This document shows, piece after piece, positions 1-10,171 of a DNA stretch of 64,000 nucleotides (the stretch's first letter is position 1; each line of letters begins with the position of its first letter). The notes under the pieces were generated by a model. That model had not been told where the DNA came from. It saw only the letters and a program-made list of their open reading frames with translations, and made no database searches. Position numbers and translations under genes: made by a program. The stretch is from Meiothermus sp. Lineage in GTDB: Bacteria; Deinococcota; Deinococci; Deinococcales; Thermaceae. The stretch spans positions 1,302,001 through 1,366,000 of the forward strand of contig NZ_BPIM01000001.1 in NCBI RefSeq assembly GCF_026004115.1. Direction: 5' to 3'.

Positions 1-89
1 TCATCCAGGGTCTGGGGCTAACCCGGGCAGAACAGCGCCTGTTGCGCAGGGCGGCGAATGTGCTCAAAGAGCGCCGGTCTGCCAGGTAA
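1..89 (+). CDS. C-terminal fragment of an unknown gene (cut by window edge)
   Basis: Reading from base 3 there is an uninterrupted frame of 28 codons ending in TAA at 87-89. Its composition, rich in Leu, Arg, Ala and Glu with G/C in third positions, resembles the real genes of the window, and the predicted peptide looks like a helical C-terminus. No family can be recognised from so short a piece. The stop codon TAA coincides with the left target-site copy of the adjacent mobile element, so the element sits directly against the end of this gene. It may be a chance open frame; the confidence reflects that. Confidence 0.4.
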   Translation, partial: IQGLGLTRAEQRLLRRAANVLKERRSAR

Positions 90-395
90 TACCAGATTCG
101 GTTGATTCGCTACCGAACAGTAACGAACCAACCCGACCGAAGTTATCCGCGTAGCGGAGGGCGATACCGCCCCTTGGAAGTTATCCGCGTAGCGGAGGGC
201 GATACCGCCCCTTGGAAGTTATCCGCGTAGCGGAGGGCGATACCGCCCCTTGGAAGTTATCCGCGTAGCGGAGGGCGATACCGCCCCTTGGAAGTTATCC
301 GCGTAGCGGAGGGCGATACCGCCCCTTGGAAGGGTGAGGCTTTTTTCGCCGACCATTCGGGAGGGGTGTGCACTAGGATTCAAAAAGACAACCTA
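90..395 (+). mobile_element. MITE copy 1, five 38-bp units, right end lost
   Basis: The left end TACCAGATTC starts immediately after TAA. It is followed by an imperfect palindrome (TTCGGTTGATTCG opposite CGAACCAACCCGACCGAA), five tandem 38-bp units, a short version of the tail seen in the other copies, and the start of the right hairpin (GGATTCAAAAAGACA at about 376-390). Similarity to copies 2 and 3 then stops and no right inverted terminal repeat follows. The copy is therefore truncated or decayed. It has no coding capacity. Confidence 0.8.
141..332 (+). repeat. Five tandem copies of a 38-bp unit
   Basis: The sequence GTTATCCGCG recurs at 142, 180, 218, 256 and 294, an exact 38-bp period. 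Each unit holds two small inverted repeats, CCGC-GTA-GCGG and GGGCG-ATAC-CGCCC. There are no spacers between units, so this is a tandem array inside the MITE and not a CRISPR. The same unit is present three times at 54.2 kb and once at 59.0 kb. Confidence 0.9.
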
Positions 396-542
396 TAGAG
401 TGCTTTCACAAAGATCGAGCCTCCCAGGGTAAGGAGTCCTTTGTCCCAGACAGAGCAGGTGCCGCTCATCTGGGCGGCAACGTCTGTGAAGGACGCTCTA
501 AACCAGCCACTGGGGACGATGCGCTTTGGGTACAAAGCTCCT
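396..542. other. Intergenic remainder after MITE copy 1
   Basis: No gene is visible between the truncated MITE and the stop of the hydrolase. A 21-bp stretch at 472-492 (core GGCAACGTCTGTGAAGG) is repeated exactly at 54531-54551, in each case downstream of a MITE copy, so part of this spacer belongs to a second shared sequence. Confidence 0.5.
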
Positions 543-1691
543 TCAGCGCGTTTCAAGCTTGATCCCTACCGTGGTGCGCGGTTTGAATCCGGGTAGGCTG
601 GGGTTGAGGAAATTCCCGGCCTCGAGGTTCTTTTGCAAGAAGCGCAGGAAGAATGCGGCGGCAAAATGGCGGGCCAGATCGTGGGCGCGTTCCTGATCCC
701 ACACCGGCTCCCAGCAACGCCAGTAGTCCTCTTCCCTGCTGCGCACCTCGGGTGTGCACTCCACAAAGGGGTTGTGCTGGGCGGCGGCCAGGGTCAGGAG
801 GTACTTCTGGCTCGAGCCCGCCTTACGGAAATATTCCAGCCCGTCGCGGCGGTAGGTAGCCACGTCGTCGGCCTCGCCCACCGCCACGAACAATGGCAGC
901 TTGAAGTTGGCCAGCGAGCGGGCTCCAATCCAGGGCTGGCCGTAGGGGGCCATGGCAAACACCGCCTGGATGCGGGGGTCGGGCTTAACCATATTCAAGC
1001 CACGTTGGGCCTCCAGTTGGGCAAAAAAAGGCAGAGCAAAACAGGGCCCCTCGTTGCTGCTGCGGCAGTACTCGCTCAGGGCACTGCCGTCAAGCCCGGC
1101 TCCAGCCGCATTAATGACGGAATAGCCGCCATAGCTGTAGCCCAGCAATCCCACATTGCTGGCATCTGCACTGGGCATTTGCCGGGCCACCTCGCCAATG
1201 GCGAACAGGATGTCCAGTGGACGGTCGGCAATGCTGGTGATGTAGTTTTGCTGCGTGAGGGTCTGGTAGGTCGAGCCGGGGTGCTCGAGGGCGGCTACCA
1301 CAAACCCCCAGCTGGCCAGGTGTTCGTTCAGGTAAGCAAACTGAAACCGGGTGCCGGGCTGTCCGTGCGAGGCCAGAATCAAGGGGAATCGGCCGTTTGC
1401 AGGGGTGGCATCGCGGTTGGCGCGCCCGCTGATTCGAACCGGGGTTTGTCCTACCACGCTTTCGTAAACAAGGTTCTGCTGGGTTCCGCTGGTGGGGTAC
1501 CAAACCTCAGCGGCAATGGTGCGGTTCTGACGGCTCGAGTCGGTCATTTGCAGGGTTTTGACCCCGACCACAAAATTCCCTCGCTGAGCCAGAGGAGGTG
1601 CGTCTGGACGTTTCATACTCACTCCTTGGGCCATAACCCCGGTCAAGGCCTGTAAAATCAAGATCAGCAAGGCTATTCGATAGTTGGGCAT
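543..1691 (-). CDS. Secreted alpha/beta hydrolase (dienelactone-hydrolase / PAF-acetylhydrolase-like)
   Basis: A 382-aa protein with an N-terminal hydrophobic signal peptide (MPNYRIALLILIL...). The serine-hydrolase nucleophile elbow is GYSYGG at about residue 184, and the segment SHGQPGTRFQFAYLNEH followed by GFVVAALEHPG matches the oxyanion-hole and strand region of the predicted dienelactone hydrolase family (COG4188). A histidine near the C-terminus (AAQHNP) is a candidate for the triad. The start at 1691 was preferred to the more distant 1754 because AGAGGTGAT precedes it and the signal peptide then begins at the N-terminus. The substrate is unknown, probably an ester. It is the last gene in the minus-strand series and ends convergently to the fragment at the left edge. 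Confidence 0.8.
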   Translation of the reverse strand: MPNYRIALLILILQALTGVMAQGVSMKRPDAPPLAQRGNFVVGVKTLQMTDSSRQNRTIAAEVWYPTSGTQQNLVYESVVGQTPVRISGRANRDATPANGRFPLILASHGQPGTRFQFAYLNEHLASWGFVVAALEHPGSTYQTLTQQNYITSIADRPLDILFAIGEVARQMPSADASNVGLLGYSYGGYSVINAAGAGLDGSALSEYCRSSNEGPCFALPFFAQLEAQRGLNMVKPDPRIQAVFAMAPYGQPWIGARSLANFKLPLFVAVGEADDVATYRRDGLEYFRKAGSSQKYLLTLAAAQHNPFVECTPEVRSREEDYWRCWEPVWDQERAHDLARHFAAAFFLRFLQKNLEAGNFLNPSLPGFKPRTTVGIKLETR

Positions 1692-1750
1692 ATCACCTCT
1701 GGAGCCCAGATTGCTGGGTGCAAGCCAGGCCCTATTGAGCAGGGTTTTCT

Positions 1751-3175
1751 TCAACTCACCCGCTCCACCCGGATCATATTGGTGGTGCCACGAACCCCAA
1801 AGGGCACGCCGGCAGCAATCACCACGTACTCACCTACCTCGGCCAGCCCGGTCTCCTTGGCCTTGGCCACGGCAATTTCCACCATGTCGTCGGTGTCTTT
1901 GGGGTCGGGAGCCAGAAGGGGCAATACGTCGGAAACTAAGGCCAGCTGGTTGCGCACGTGGGGGTTGGGGGTCAGGGCCAGAATGGGTACCGGTGGTCGG
2001 GTGCGGGCCACCCGGCGGGCCGCCCCGCCGGTAGCCGTAAACACCACAACCGCTTTGGCTCCAGTGGACTCCACCACGTCGTCCACTGCCCGGGCGATGG
2101 CGTCCTGCACAGTGCGGTTGGCCGGGGGCCGCAGGGCATTCAGGCGGTCTTTGTACTCCTGGGTGGCCTCAATGGTTCTGGCGACCCGGCTCATAAACGA
2201 GACCGCTTCCACCGGGTACTGCCCGGCGGCGGTCTCCGCCGAAAGCATGATGGCGTCGGTGCCATCAAAGATGGCGTTGGCCACGTCCGAGGCCTCAGCC
2301 CGGGTGGGGCTGGGGTTTTTAATCATGGACTCGAGCATCTGGGTAGCGGTAATGACCGCCTTGCCGGCCTGCACGGCCTTGAGGATAATCCGCTTCTGTA
2401 CCGCCGGCACCTCCTCCAAGGGCATCTCCACCCCCAGGTCGCCGCGGGCTACCATAATGCCATCGGCCTCTTCCAGAATCTCGTCGAAGCGGGCCACCGC
2501 ACTGGGTTTTTCGATTTTGGCCATCAGCCGCGCGCGGGAGTTATGGCGGGTCAGGTAGTGGCGGGCTAAAAGCAGGTCGTCGCGGCTGCGCACAAAGCTG
2601 ATGGCCACCCAGTCTACGTCCAGCTCGGCCCCCAGGGCGATGTCGTCGATGTCTTTATCGGTCAGGGCCGGAATGGAGAGGTCGGCCCCGGGAATGTTGA
2701 TGCCTTTGTTGTTGGACAACCGCCCCCCGATGATGACGGTAGTGTGGATATCGTTGAGGCGAACCTCCTCCACCCGCAGGCGGATATTTCCGTCGTCCAG
2801 GAGCAGTATCTGCCCCGGAGCTACGTCGTTGGGCAGGCCCCGGTAGGTGGTCGAAACCCGGGTCTCATCGCCCTCGATGGGTTCAGAAGTGATGATGAAC
2901 TTCTGCCCGGCCTGCAGCTCCACCGCGCCCTCGCGGAAACGCCCGCAGCGAATCTTGGGGCCCTGCAGGTCTTGCAGGATGGCCACCGTGCGGCCCAGGG
3001 CGCTCGAGGCTTCCCGGATCATGTGCACCGATTCGCGGTGGTCGTCGGACATTCCGTGGGAGAAGTTGAGGCGGAAGACGTCCACCCCGGCTTCGATCAG
3101 GGCGCGCACCATCTCGGGCGAGCGCGAAGCGGGCCCCAGGGTGGCCACAATTTTGGTTCGTTTTGGAAGTCCCAT
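1751..3175 (-). CDS. pyk: Pyruvate kinase
   Basis: A 474-aa protein of normal bacterial pyruvate kinase length. It starts with the family N-terminus (RTKIVATLGPAS, then FRLNFSHG), has the active-site lysine region LMAKIEKPSAV and the Mg-binding segment ARGDLGVEMP, and ends with the regulatory alpha/beta domain. It transfers phosphate from phosphoenolpyruvate to ADP in the last step of glycolysis. It lies directly downstream of eno, so the last two enzymes of glycolysis are probably co-transcribed. The 68-bp gap holds a strong hairpin (3190-3242). The ribosome site before the start (GAGAG) is weak. Confidence 0.97.
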   Translation of the reverse strand: MGLPKRTKIVATLGPASRSPEMVRALIEAGVDVFRLNFSHGMSDDHRESVHMIREASSALGRTVAILQDLQGPKIRCGRFREGAVELQAGQKFIITSEPIEGDETRVSTTYRGLPNDVAPGQILLLDDGNIRLRVEEVRLNDIHTTVIIGGRLSNNKGINIPGADLSIPALTDKDIDDIALGAELDVDWVAISFVRSRDDLLLARHYLTRHNSRARLMAKIEKPSAVARFDEILEEADGIMVARGDLGVEMPLEEVPAVQKRIILKAVQAGKAVITATQMLESMIKNPSPTRAEASDVANAIFDGTDAIMLSAETAAGQYPVEAVSFMSRVARTIEATQEYKDRLNALRPPANRTVQDAIARAVDDVVESTGAKAVVVFTATGGAARRVARTRPPVPILALTPNPHVRNQLALVSDVLPLLAPDPKDTDDMVEIAVAKAKETGLAEVGEYVVIAAGVPFGVRGTTNMIRVERVS

Positions 3176-3189
3176 AGTTCTGCTCTCGG

Positions 3190-3242
3190 GTTGCAGGTCT
3201 CAGGTCTCAGGCCAATGGCTGTCCCGACCTGTGACCTGCAAC
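3190..3242 (-). promoter_or_regulatory. Hairpin between eno and pyk
   Basis: The arms GTTGCAGGTCTCAGGTC (3190-3206) and GACCTGTGACCTGCAAC (3226-3242) pair at 16 of 17 positions around a 19-nt loop. It lies between the eno stop and the pyk start in the transcribed strand. It has no U-tract, so it is more likely an intercistronic processing, stability or attenuation element than a full terminator. The role is inferred. Confidence 0.5.
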
Positions 3243-3243
3243 A

Positions 3244-4601
<1,358 letters not shown>

Positions 4602-4680
4602 ACTGCGTTCAGGAGAAAGCCCAACAATGCAGATCTGAAGACCCTTTGCAGCAGGCATTTCATCGGGTACACACGCCGCC

Positions 4681-5778
4681 CTAGACCCGCAGGGGAACCA
4701 CCACAGCCAGATAACCCGCATCCTCCACAGCCTGTAGCACACTGGGGCTGGTGGGGCCGGACAGTTTGATCCGCACGGCACCCTCGATGGGGGCCAGCGC
4801 ATCAATCAGGTACTGGGCGTTGTAGGCCACCATAAGCTGGGGTTCGCCCGAAGAATCGATGGCAAGCTCTTCCCTGCCCCGCCCGTAATCTCCCTCGGCA
4901 TCGATGTCGAGCTTGCCATTGTTGAACAATAGATTAACGCGGTGGTTGTTGCGATCCGACAGCACCGCTACCCGCTTGAGGCCCTCGCGCAGGGCCTCGG
5001 CAGCCAGGATGGCTTCCAGGACAAAGCTTTGTGGAATCACCCGTGCATAGTCGGGGAATTCGCCTTCCATCAGCTTGACCGACATGCGAACGGCCTCCCC
5101 CACCAGGGTCAGGGTGCCCTCTCCCACTGCAAAGGCCACCTCCCCCTGGGCATCCTTGAAGACCCGCACAATCTCGTCGGCGCTCCTGGCCGGGATCACC
5201 AGCTTGCGGGTTTGGAGTTGCATGGGCAGGTCGTAGCGGGCCAAGCGGAAACCGTCGGAGGCGACCGCCCGCAGGCTGGAGGGGGACATCTCCAGCTGTA
5301 CCCCCCGGAAAATGGCCCGATACTCCTCGGTGCTGGCTGCGTAGCGCACCCGGGTGATGGCCTGGGCCAGGCGCGAGGCGGCAATCTTTTCAGAGCCAGG
5401 GGCCTTAAAGGCCAGTTCGGGGTAGCCATCGGGGCTGGTGGTGGAAAGCTGGGTGTTGAAGGCGCCCGAGTGAAGCTCGAGGCGCTCCCCCGACCGCTCA
5501 CCCGTGCCAAAGACCAGCTCTATCAGCTCCCCCGGGGCGCTTCGGACAATCTGTGCAAAGGTCTGGGCCGGCACCAGGACCTGGCCGGAGCCCTGGATCT
5601 CGGCGGGTAGCTTGACCTCGAGGTCTACCTCGCCGTTGGTACCGCGTAGAATCAGACCCTGCTCGGACAGTTCGATGGGTAAATAGGTCAGGATGGGGTT
5701 TGAACTGCGGCTGGGAATGATCCGCTCGAGGATGGAAAGTCCTTCGGCAAGGGTACGTTTGGGGATGCGAACTTCCAC
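4681..5778 (-). CDS. dnaN: DNA polymerase III beta subunit (sliding clamp)
   Basis: A 365-aa protein of the beta-clamp family, a dimeric ring that tethers the replicative polymerase to DNA. It begins with MEVRIPKRTLAEGLSILERI, contains clamp features such as RGVQLEMSPSSLRAVASDGFRLA and DYARVIPQ, and ends with the family-like Val-Val-Pro-Leu-Arg-Val tail. The start codon is GTG at 5778 with GGAGG upstream. It stands on the other side of the origin from dnaA, both transcribed leftward, and is followed by eno and pyk. A -10-like TAGAAT is present at 5834-5839. Confidence 0.97.
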   Translation of the reverse strand: MEVRIPKRTLAEGLSILERIIPSRSSNPILTYLPIELSEQGLILRGTNGEVDLEVKLPAEIQGSGQVLVPAQTFAQIVRSAPGELIELVFGTGERSGERLELHSGAFNTQLSTTSPDGYPELAFKAPGSEKIAASRLAQAITRVRYAASTEEYRAIFRGVQLEMSPSSLRAVASDGFRLARYDLPMQLQTRKLVIPARSADEIVRVFKDAQGEVAFAVGEGTLTLVGEAVRMSVKLMEGEFPDYARVIPQSFVLEAILAAEALREGLKRVAVLSDRNNHRVNLLFNNGKLDIDAEGDYGRGREELAIDSSGEPQLMVAYNAQYLIDALAPIEGAVRIKLSGPTSPSVLQAVEDAGYLAVVVPLRV

Positions 5779-6372
5779 ACTGGCCTCCGTGTTGGGCTAT
5801 TAGCCGGGTTTGCGGCCCCCGGTGAGCCCAAATATTCTAACAGTCAACCCAGTTTCCATAAATGCGCCTAAGACCTACCACAGGGTTGGTGCATAAAGTA
5901 AAACCACGCCTTCCTCCCCCAACGGGGGAGGCTAGGTGGGGGCATAACACCCAGAGAGGTCACCTACCTGCGGGCATTTTTTCAGCAACAAACGTCTTAA
6001 GTGCCCCTGGCTGAGGTTTGCGAGGTTTCACGCACCGACCCTGAGGCCTACCATACCCTGGTTGCTTGTGGGTGGGTTTTAGAAAATCCTGGATATTACT
6101 CCCGAGTGGCTAAAATATCCACTGTTCACCACCCACCACCGGCGTGAATCGTAATGGGCCTGGTTCAGAGCGCCACGTAAAGCACCAATGATTGTTTTTG
6201 AGCTGAAGGGGGTTGAAGCTGAGTTGTGGAATTACTTTTTCCTAAAAATTTGCCCTAAGTGGTGTATAAGACTTCAGGGGTCTGGGCCTTTGAAGTTTTT
6301 GAGGGAGCTTTAGTTCGACTGAAACAGGCTGCAGAATTTAAATACCTACTTCTTTTTAAAAATTTTAAGAAT
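5779..6372. other. dnaN-proximal part of the origin spacer, no gene seen
   Basis: These 594 bp contain no credible gene. They hold the probable dnaN promoter (TAGAAT, minus strand, 5834-5839) and a GC-rich small hairpin repeat near 5909-5945 (CCTCCCCC opposite GGGGGAGG) like those at 25.16 and 53.97 kb. Towards the right end the sequence becomes AT-rich (6325-6372), including TTTTTAAAAATTTTAAG, which is the presumed DNA unwinding element. Confidence 0.6.
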
Positions 6373-6390
6373 TAGTAATAGTAGTAATAG
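6373..6390 (-). other. DnaA-trio element
   Basis: On the minus strand the six triplets read CTA/TTA. The complementary single strand therefore presents 3'-GAT or AAT-5' six times, the motif bound by DnaA in the single strand. It sits 4 bp from the first DnaA box and directly borders the AT-rich element. Confidence 0.7.
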
Positions 6391-6613
6391 GGCCTGTGGA
6401 TATGTGGATAAGGGCTCTTTAATCCGCATTGGTATCGAATTTGACCTGTGGATAAAGGGACTGGGTAATTGTGTATAAGCTGTGGATAAACTGTGGACGA
6501 ATTGGGTACTTATCCACAGGCCTGTTATGAACGTACTTATCCACAAGTCTATCCACAGGGTTGTCCACATCTTATCCACAGGGTTATCCACAGGTTGAAT
6601 TAATTTATCCACA
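6373..6613. other. oriC: Chromosomal replication origin (oriC) core
   Basis: Exact DnaA boxes of the form TGTGGATAA lie at 6403, 6447 and 6481, and in the opposite orientation (TTATCCACA) at 6510, 6537, 6572, 6584 and 6605. Near-matches are at 6395, 6470, 6549 and 6561. To their left, GGCC (6391-6394) and six consecutive triplets TAG-TAA-TAG-TAG-TAA-TAG (6373-6390) adjoin an AT-rich stretch. This order (boxes, GC cluster, DnaA-trios, AT-rich) is that of the basal origin unwinding module described in Bacillus. The position between dnaA and dnaN agrees with the known Thermus origin. Confidence 0.93.
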
Positions 6614-6707
6614 GTTTTAAGGCTCGCAATTATGTTATTCAATTACAAGGAAACGCGACTTGGGCCAAGTTCTTGAGATCGGAGGGTGGTTATTTGTCAA
6701 AACCTGA

Positions 6708-8027
6708 TTAGCGCAGCCGTTCCTTGATGCCTTTGAGGGCTTGTTGCAAGGCGGTGTCACTATCTATATTCTCCTGGATCTTCTGGATGGCATAAAGCAC
6801 GGTGGTGTGGTCGCGTCCATCGAAGAACTGACCGATCTCTGGCAAGGAGGCGTGGGTCATCTCCCGAATCAGGTACATAGCCATCTGGCGGGGAATAACG
6901 ACCTCCTTGCGGCGACCTGCCCCGCGAATCTCTTCCAGCTTGAGGTTGTAATAATCGGCCACAGCCTTGAGGATTTCCTCGGGGGTCAGGTTGGCATCGG
7001 TAGCGGCAAACACGTCGGAAAGAGCCTTGACCGCTACTGCTTTACTCAGTTGCACACCGTTAAGCGAAGCATAGGCAATCACCCGCATCAGGGCCCCCTC
7101 GAGTTCGCGGATGTTGGAGGTGATCTGTTTGGCAATGTACTCGAGGACCTCCTCGGGGATGCGCATATTGCGGTACTCGGAGTTCATCTTGAGGATGGCC
7201 ACCCGGGTCTCGAGGTCGGGCGACTGGATGTCGGTGATTAGACCCCACTCGAAGCGGCTGCGTAAGCGGGCTTCTAAGGTGAGGATGTCCTTGGGAGGCC
7301 GGTCGGAGGACAGGATGATCTGTTTGCGGGCCTCGTAGAGGGCATTGAAGGTGTGGAAGAACTCCTCCTGGGTACGTTCCTTGCCGGCGATGAACTGGAT
7401 GTCGTCTACCAGCAGCAAATCCACCGAGCGGTAGCGGTCGCGAAACTCGGTCATGCGGTCTTCACGGATGGCGTTGATGAGCTCGTTGGTGAAGGTCTCG
7501 GTGGAGACGTACTCAATTTTCTTGTCCGGGAAGCGCTGAGCTACCGAGTGACCTACTGCGTGCATCAGGTGGGTCTTGCCCAGTCCCACCCCTCCGTAGA
7601 TAAATAGAGGGTTGTACGCGTTACCGGGGGATTCGGCCACGGCCACGGCTGCAGCGTGGGCCAGGTTGTTGTTCTGTCCCACCACAAAGTTTTCGAAGAT
7701 GTATTTGGGGTTGAGCCGAGCACGCGATTCCTGCGGCTTGCTTTGAGTGGAAGCCGAGAAAATATCGTCTTGAACAGGCTTCCCGGGTACAACCTTGAGT
7801 TCAAAGCGCGGGGTTTGGGCCCCCAGGCGGGTCAGGGCCTCGGTGAGCAGTTCGGCGTAGTGATCCTCGATCCAGCCCTTGAAAAAGCTGGTGGGAACGC
7901 CCAGCTCGAGCGAGCCGTTGACGACCCCGAGCGGCTGAATCTTTTCAAACCAGGTGTGGTACTCCACCTCGGTGATGCTTTGGCGCACGTACTCGAGCAC
8001 GTTTTGCCAGACAGTGTTTTGGGTCAA
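6708..8027 (-). CDS. dnaA: Chromosomal replication initiator DnaA
   Basis: A 439-aa AAA+ initiator. Domain I is at the N-terminus ([22 protein letters not shown]), then a short linker, the AAA+ core with Walker [11 protein letters not shown], Walker [10 protein letters not shown] and [10 protein letters not shown], and the C-terminal DNA-binding helix-turn-helix with the signature [12 protein letters not shown]. The start is taken as TTG at 8027 because AGGAGG stands 7 nt upstream and the protein then begins like Thermus DnaA; the ATG at 8063 lacks a ribosome site. DnaA boxes lie in its promoter and throughout the origin behind the gene, which suggests autoregulation. Confidence 0.96.
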   Translation of the reverse strand: MTQNTVWQNVLEYVRQSITEVEYHTWFEKIQPLGVVNGSLELGVPTSFFKGWIEDHYAELLTEALTRLGAQTPRFELKVVPGKPVQDDIFSASTQSKPQESRARLNPKYIFENFVVGQNNNLAHAAAVAVAESPGNAYNPLFIYGGVGLGKTHLMHAVGHSVAQRFPDKKIEYVSTETFTNELINAIREDRMTEFRDRYRSVDLLLVDDIQFIAGKERTQEEFFHTFNALYEARKQIILSSDRPPKDILTLEARLRSRFEWGLITDIQSPDLETRVAILKMNSEYRNMRIPEEVLEYIAKQITSNIRELEGALMRVIAYASLNGVQLSKAVAVKALSDVFAATDANLTPEEILKAVADYYNLKLEEIRGAGRRKEVVIPRQMAMYLIREMTHASLPEIGQFFDGRDHTTVLYAIQKIQENIDSDTALQQALKGIKERLR

Positions 8028-8061
8028 GGCCAATCCTCCTGAAATCCTAACAAGTTTGTAC

Positions 8062-8104
8062 ATTCTACCGAGTTATCCACAGGTGGGGAATGCCCTGTGG
8101 ATAA
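8062..8104 (-). promoter_or_regulatory. dnaA: dnaA promoter with two DnaA boxes
   Basis: A -10-like TAGAAT is at 8062-8067 (minus strand). An exact DnaA box (8073-8081) lies 5 bp upstream of it and a second, inverted box (8096-8104) covers the -35 region. DnaA binding there should block RNA polymerase, the usual autoregulatory arrangement. The rest of the dnaA-mnmG spacer (8105-8272) shows only the mnmG promoter. Confidence 0.65.
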
Positions 8105-8245
8105 TCCTGTTCAGGCGAATAAAAACACCCCTCTAGGGCTTAAGACCCTGTACTAGACAGCTAAATTTCGAAATATTGAGCCGCAAATCGGTCTTGGGGC
8201 GTCAAAGTTAAGGCACAAGCGATTTTAGATGCGGGAATGCTCTGC

Positions 8246-8251
8246 TAGAAT
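8246..8251 (+). promoter_or_regulatory. mnmG: -10 element of mnmG
   Basis: TAGAAT lies 21 nt before the mnmG ATG and is followed by a ribosome site (AGGAG at 8260-8264). It points away from dnaA. Confidence 0.4.
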
Positions 8252-8272
8252 GCGAGGTTAGGAGTTGGGTGG

Positions 8273-10081
8273 ATGAAGGTCTATGACGTAATTGTGGTAG
8301 GGGGTGGACACGCCGGCATCGAAGCCGCCTGGGCCGCAGCTAGGCTTGGGGCCAAGGTGGGGCTGGTTACGTCCAACCCCGAGCGCATCGGCTTGATGCC
8401 CTGTAACCCGGCGGTGGGCGGGCCCGGCAAGAGCCAACTGGTGGCGGAAATAGAGGCTCTTGGCGGCCTGATGGGTAAACTGGCCGACGCCACCGCCATT
8501 CATACCCGTGTACTTAACCGTTCCAAGGGCCCTGCTGTGCAGAGCCTACGGGTGCAGGTAGACCGTGATGCGTATGCCCTTGAAGCCCAGCGTGTATTGC
8601 TGGCCCATCCCCACATCGAGAGCGTGCGGGCCGAGGTGGCAGCGTTGTGGTTGGAGCGGGATAGCCTGCGCGGAGTTCAGACCGTGGATGGTCGAAAAAT
8701 AGCTGCCCAAGCCGTGGTTGTAGCCAGCGGCACCTTCTTGCAGGGAGTGGTTTGGTACGGGCGGCAGTCCAGGGCCGCGGGACGTCAAGGCGAGCCCCCG
8801 GCCCGCTTTCTCTCCGAAAGCCTGAAGGCCGTAGGGCACCGCTTGCTTCGCTTTAAAACCGGTACGCCGCCCCGCATCCAGGCCGACTCTGTGGATTACC
8901 AAAAGCTGGAGGTGGTGCCTGCCGACGACCCCCCCGAGACCTTTTCGGGTACGGTGGGTATGCATGCCACAGCCCGCCCTACCTGGCAGACCCGCACCAC
9001 CGAGGCCACTCACCTGCTCATCCGGGAAAACCTGCATCTGTCCCCTCTGTATGGTGGGGACATTGAAGGGGTGGGGCCGCGATACTGCCCCTCCATAGAG
9101 GACAAAGTGGTGCGTTTTGCCGATAAGGACACCCATTTGCTCTTTGTTGAGCCTGATGGCCTTCACACCACGGAGTTGTACTTACAGGGTTTCAGCTCTT
9201 CCCTACCCCCGGAATTGCAGGTGCGCATGGTGCAAACTCTGCCGGGGTTTGAAAAGGCCGTCATCCAGCGCTATGCCTATGCGGTGGAATACGATGCGGT
9301 AGACCCCCTGGAACTGACTCCAGGACTCCAATCCCGTAAGCAGCCAGGGTTGTTTACGGCGGGCCAACTCAACGGCACTTCGGGTTACGAAGAAGCTGCA
9401 GCCCAGGGGTTACTGGCCGGGTTGAATGCAGCCCGCTATGCAATGGGCCTGGCGGAAGTCTGCTTGCCCCGTGAATCTGGCTATATCGGGGTCATGGTGG
9501 ACGATCTGGTGCATCGGGGTGTGGACGAACCCTACCGAATGATGACCTCGAGGGTGGAGTTGCGCCTGCTGTGCCGCTCCGACAATGCCGATGAGCGTTT
9601 GCTGCCTCTGGCGGCAGCCTGGGGTTTGCGCTCGCCGAAGGATTTGCAGACGGTGCAAGCCAAGTACGCTCGAGTCCAGGGCGAACTGCTTCGCCTACAA
9701 AAAAGCCGGGTGGACGGCGTCTCGGCGTTGCAGTACCTGCGCCGTCCCGAGGTCAGCTATGAACAGGTGCTGCAGATAATTGGCCAGCCCGAGGAGCCTT
9801 TGAATAAAGCCGAAGCTTACCAGGTAGAGGTGCGGGCCAAGTACGCGGGCTACATGGAGCGGCAGGCCAAGCTGCGGGAAAAGCTGAAGGAGCTCGAGGT
9901 CTACCTCCTCCCCGCGACCCTGGACTATGGCAAAGTCCCCAGCCTTTCCAAAGAGGCGGTGGAAAAACTAAGCCGGGTTCGACCCCGTTCGGTGGCGGAA
10001 GCCTCGAGGGTTCCGGGCATTCGCGACTCGGATATTACCGCGCTTTTGGTCTATCTGAGCAAGGTTCCAGCCTCTGTCTAG
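8273..10081 (+). CDS. mnmG: tRNA uridine-5-carboxymethylaminomethyl modification enzyme MnmG (GidA)
   Basis: A 602-aa FAD-dependent tRNA modification enzyme that works with MnmE on the wobble uridine of certain tRNAs. The FAD-binding glycine motif is at the N-terminus ([19 protein letters not shown]). The GidA signatures [11 protein letters not shown]-like ([15 protein letters not shown]) and [17 protein letters not shown] are both present. The C-terminal helical domain that binds MnmE follows. Length is slightly below the usual 620-630 aa. It is the first gene of the divergent mnmG-rsmG-parA-parB cluster beside dnaA, an order kept in many bacteria. Confidence 0.96.
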   Translation: MKVYDVIVVGGGHAGIEAAWAAARLGAKVGLVTSNPERIGLMPCNPAVGGPGKSQLVAEIEALGGLMGKLADATAIHTRVLNRSKGPAVQSLRVQVDRDAYALEAQRVLLAHPHIESVRAEVAALWLERDSLRGVQTVDGRKIAAQAVVVASGTFLQGVVWYGRQSRAAGRQGEPPARFLSESLKAVGHRLLRFKTGTPPRIQADSVDYQKLEVVPADDPPETFSGTVGMHATARPTWQTRTTEATHLLIRENLHLSPLYGGDIEGVGPRYCPSIEDKVVRFADKDTHLLFVEPDGLHTTELYLQGFSSSLPPELQVRMVQTLPGFEKAVIQRYAYAVEYDAVDPLELTPGLQSRKQPGLFTAGQLNGTSGYEEAAAQGLLAGLNAARYAMGLAEVCLPRESGYIGVMVDDLVHRGVDEPYRMMTSRVELRLLCRSDNADERLLPLAAAWGLRSPKDLQTVQAKYARVQGELLRLQKSRVDGVSALQYLRRPEVSYEQVLQIIGQPEEPLNKAEAYQVEVRAKYAGYMERQAKLREKLKELEVYLLPATLDYGKVPSLSKEAVEKLSRVRPRSVAEASRVPGIRDSDITALLVYLSKVPASV

Positions 10082-10109
10082 GTTTCAGACCGAGCCAAAC
10101 CGCACACCA

Positions 10110-10125
10110 TGTTTCACGTTTTACA
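10110..10125 (+). other. parS: parS-like site 1 (mnmG-rsmG gap)
   Basis: TGTTTCACGTTTTACA matches the widely conserved ParB-binding palindrome TGTTTCACGTGAAACA at 13 of 16 positions. It lies 30 bp after mnmG, close to parA and parB. An exact inverted copy is at 10627. Confidence 0.7.
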
Positions 10126-10171
10126 TTAGGGGAAATCTCGTTGTGGAGGAAAGGTTCTCAGTGCTCCAGAT

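Noticed and set aside
141-332. Tandem 38-bp repeats taken as a CRISPR array
   Set aside because: The units follow each other directly without spacers, occur in several MITE copies in different numbers, and no cas gene is nearby.
633-1655. 340-codon plus-strand frame antisense to the hydrolase
   Set aside because: It is the complement of a gene with clear motifs; high-GC genes often give long antisense frames. No start signal is seen.
6188-6313. A 41-codon frame between dnaN and the DnaA boxes
   Set aside because: It has no ribosome site or -10-like hexamer at leaderless distance, poor codon use, and lies in the origin spacer.
6346-6642. A 98-codon minus-strand frame across the origin
   Set aside because: Its repeated Ile-His-Asn/Trp-Ile-Ser pattern is just the DnaA boxes read as codons.
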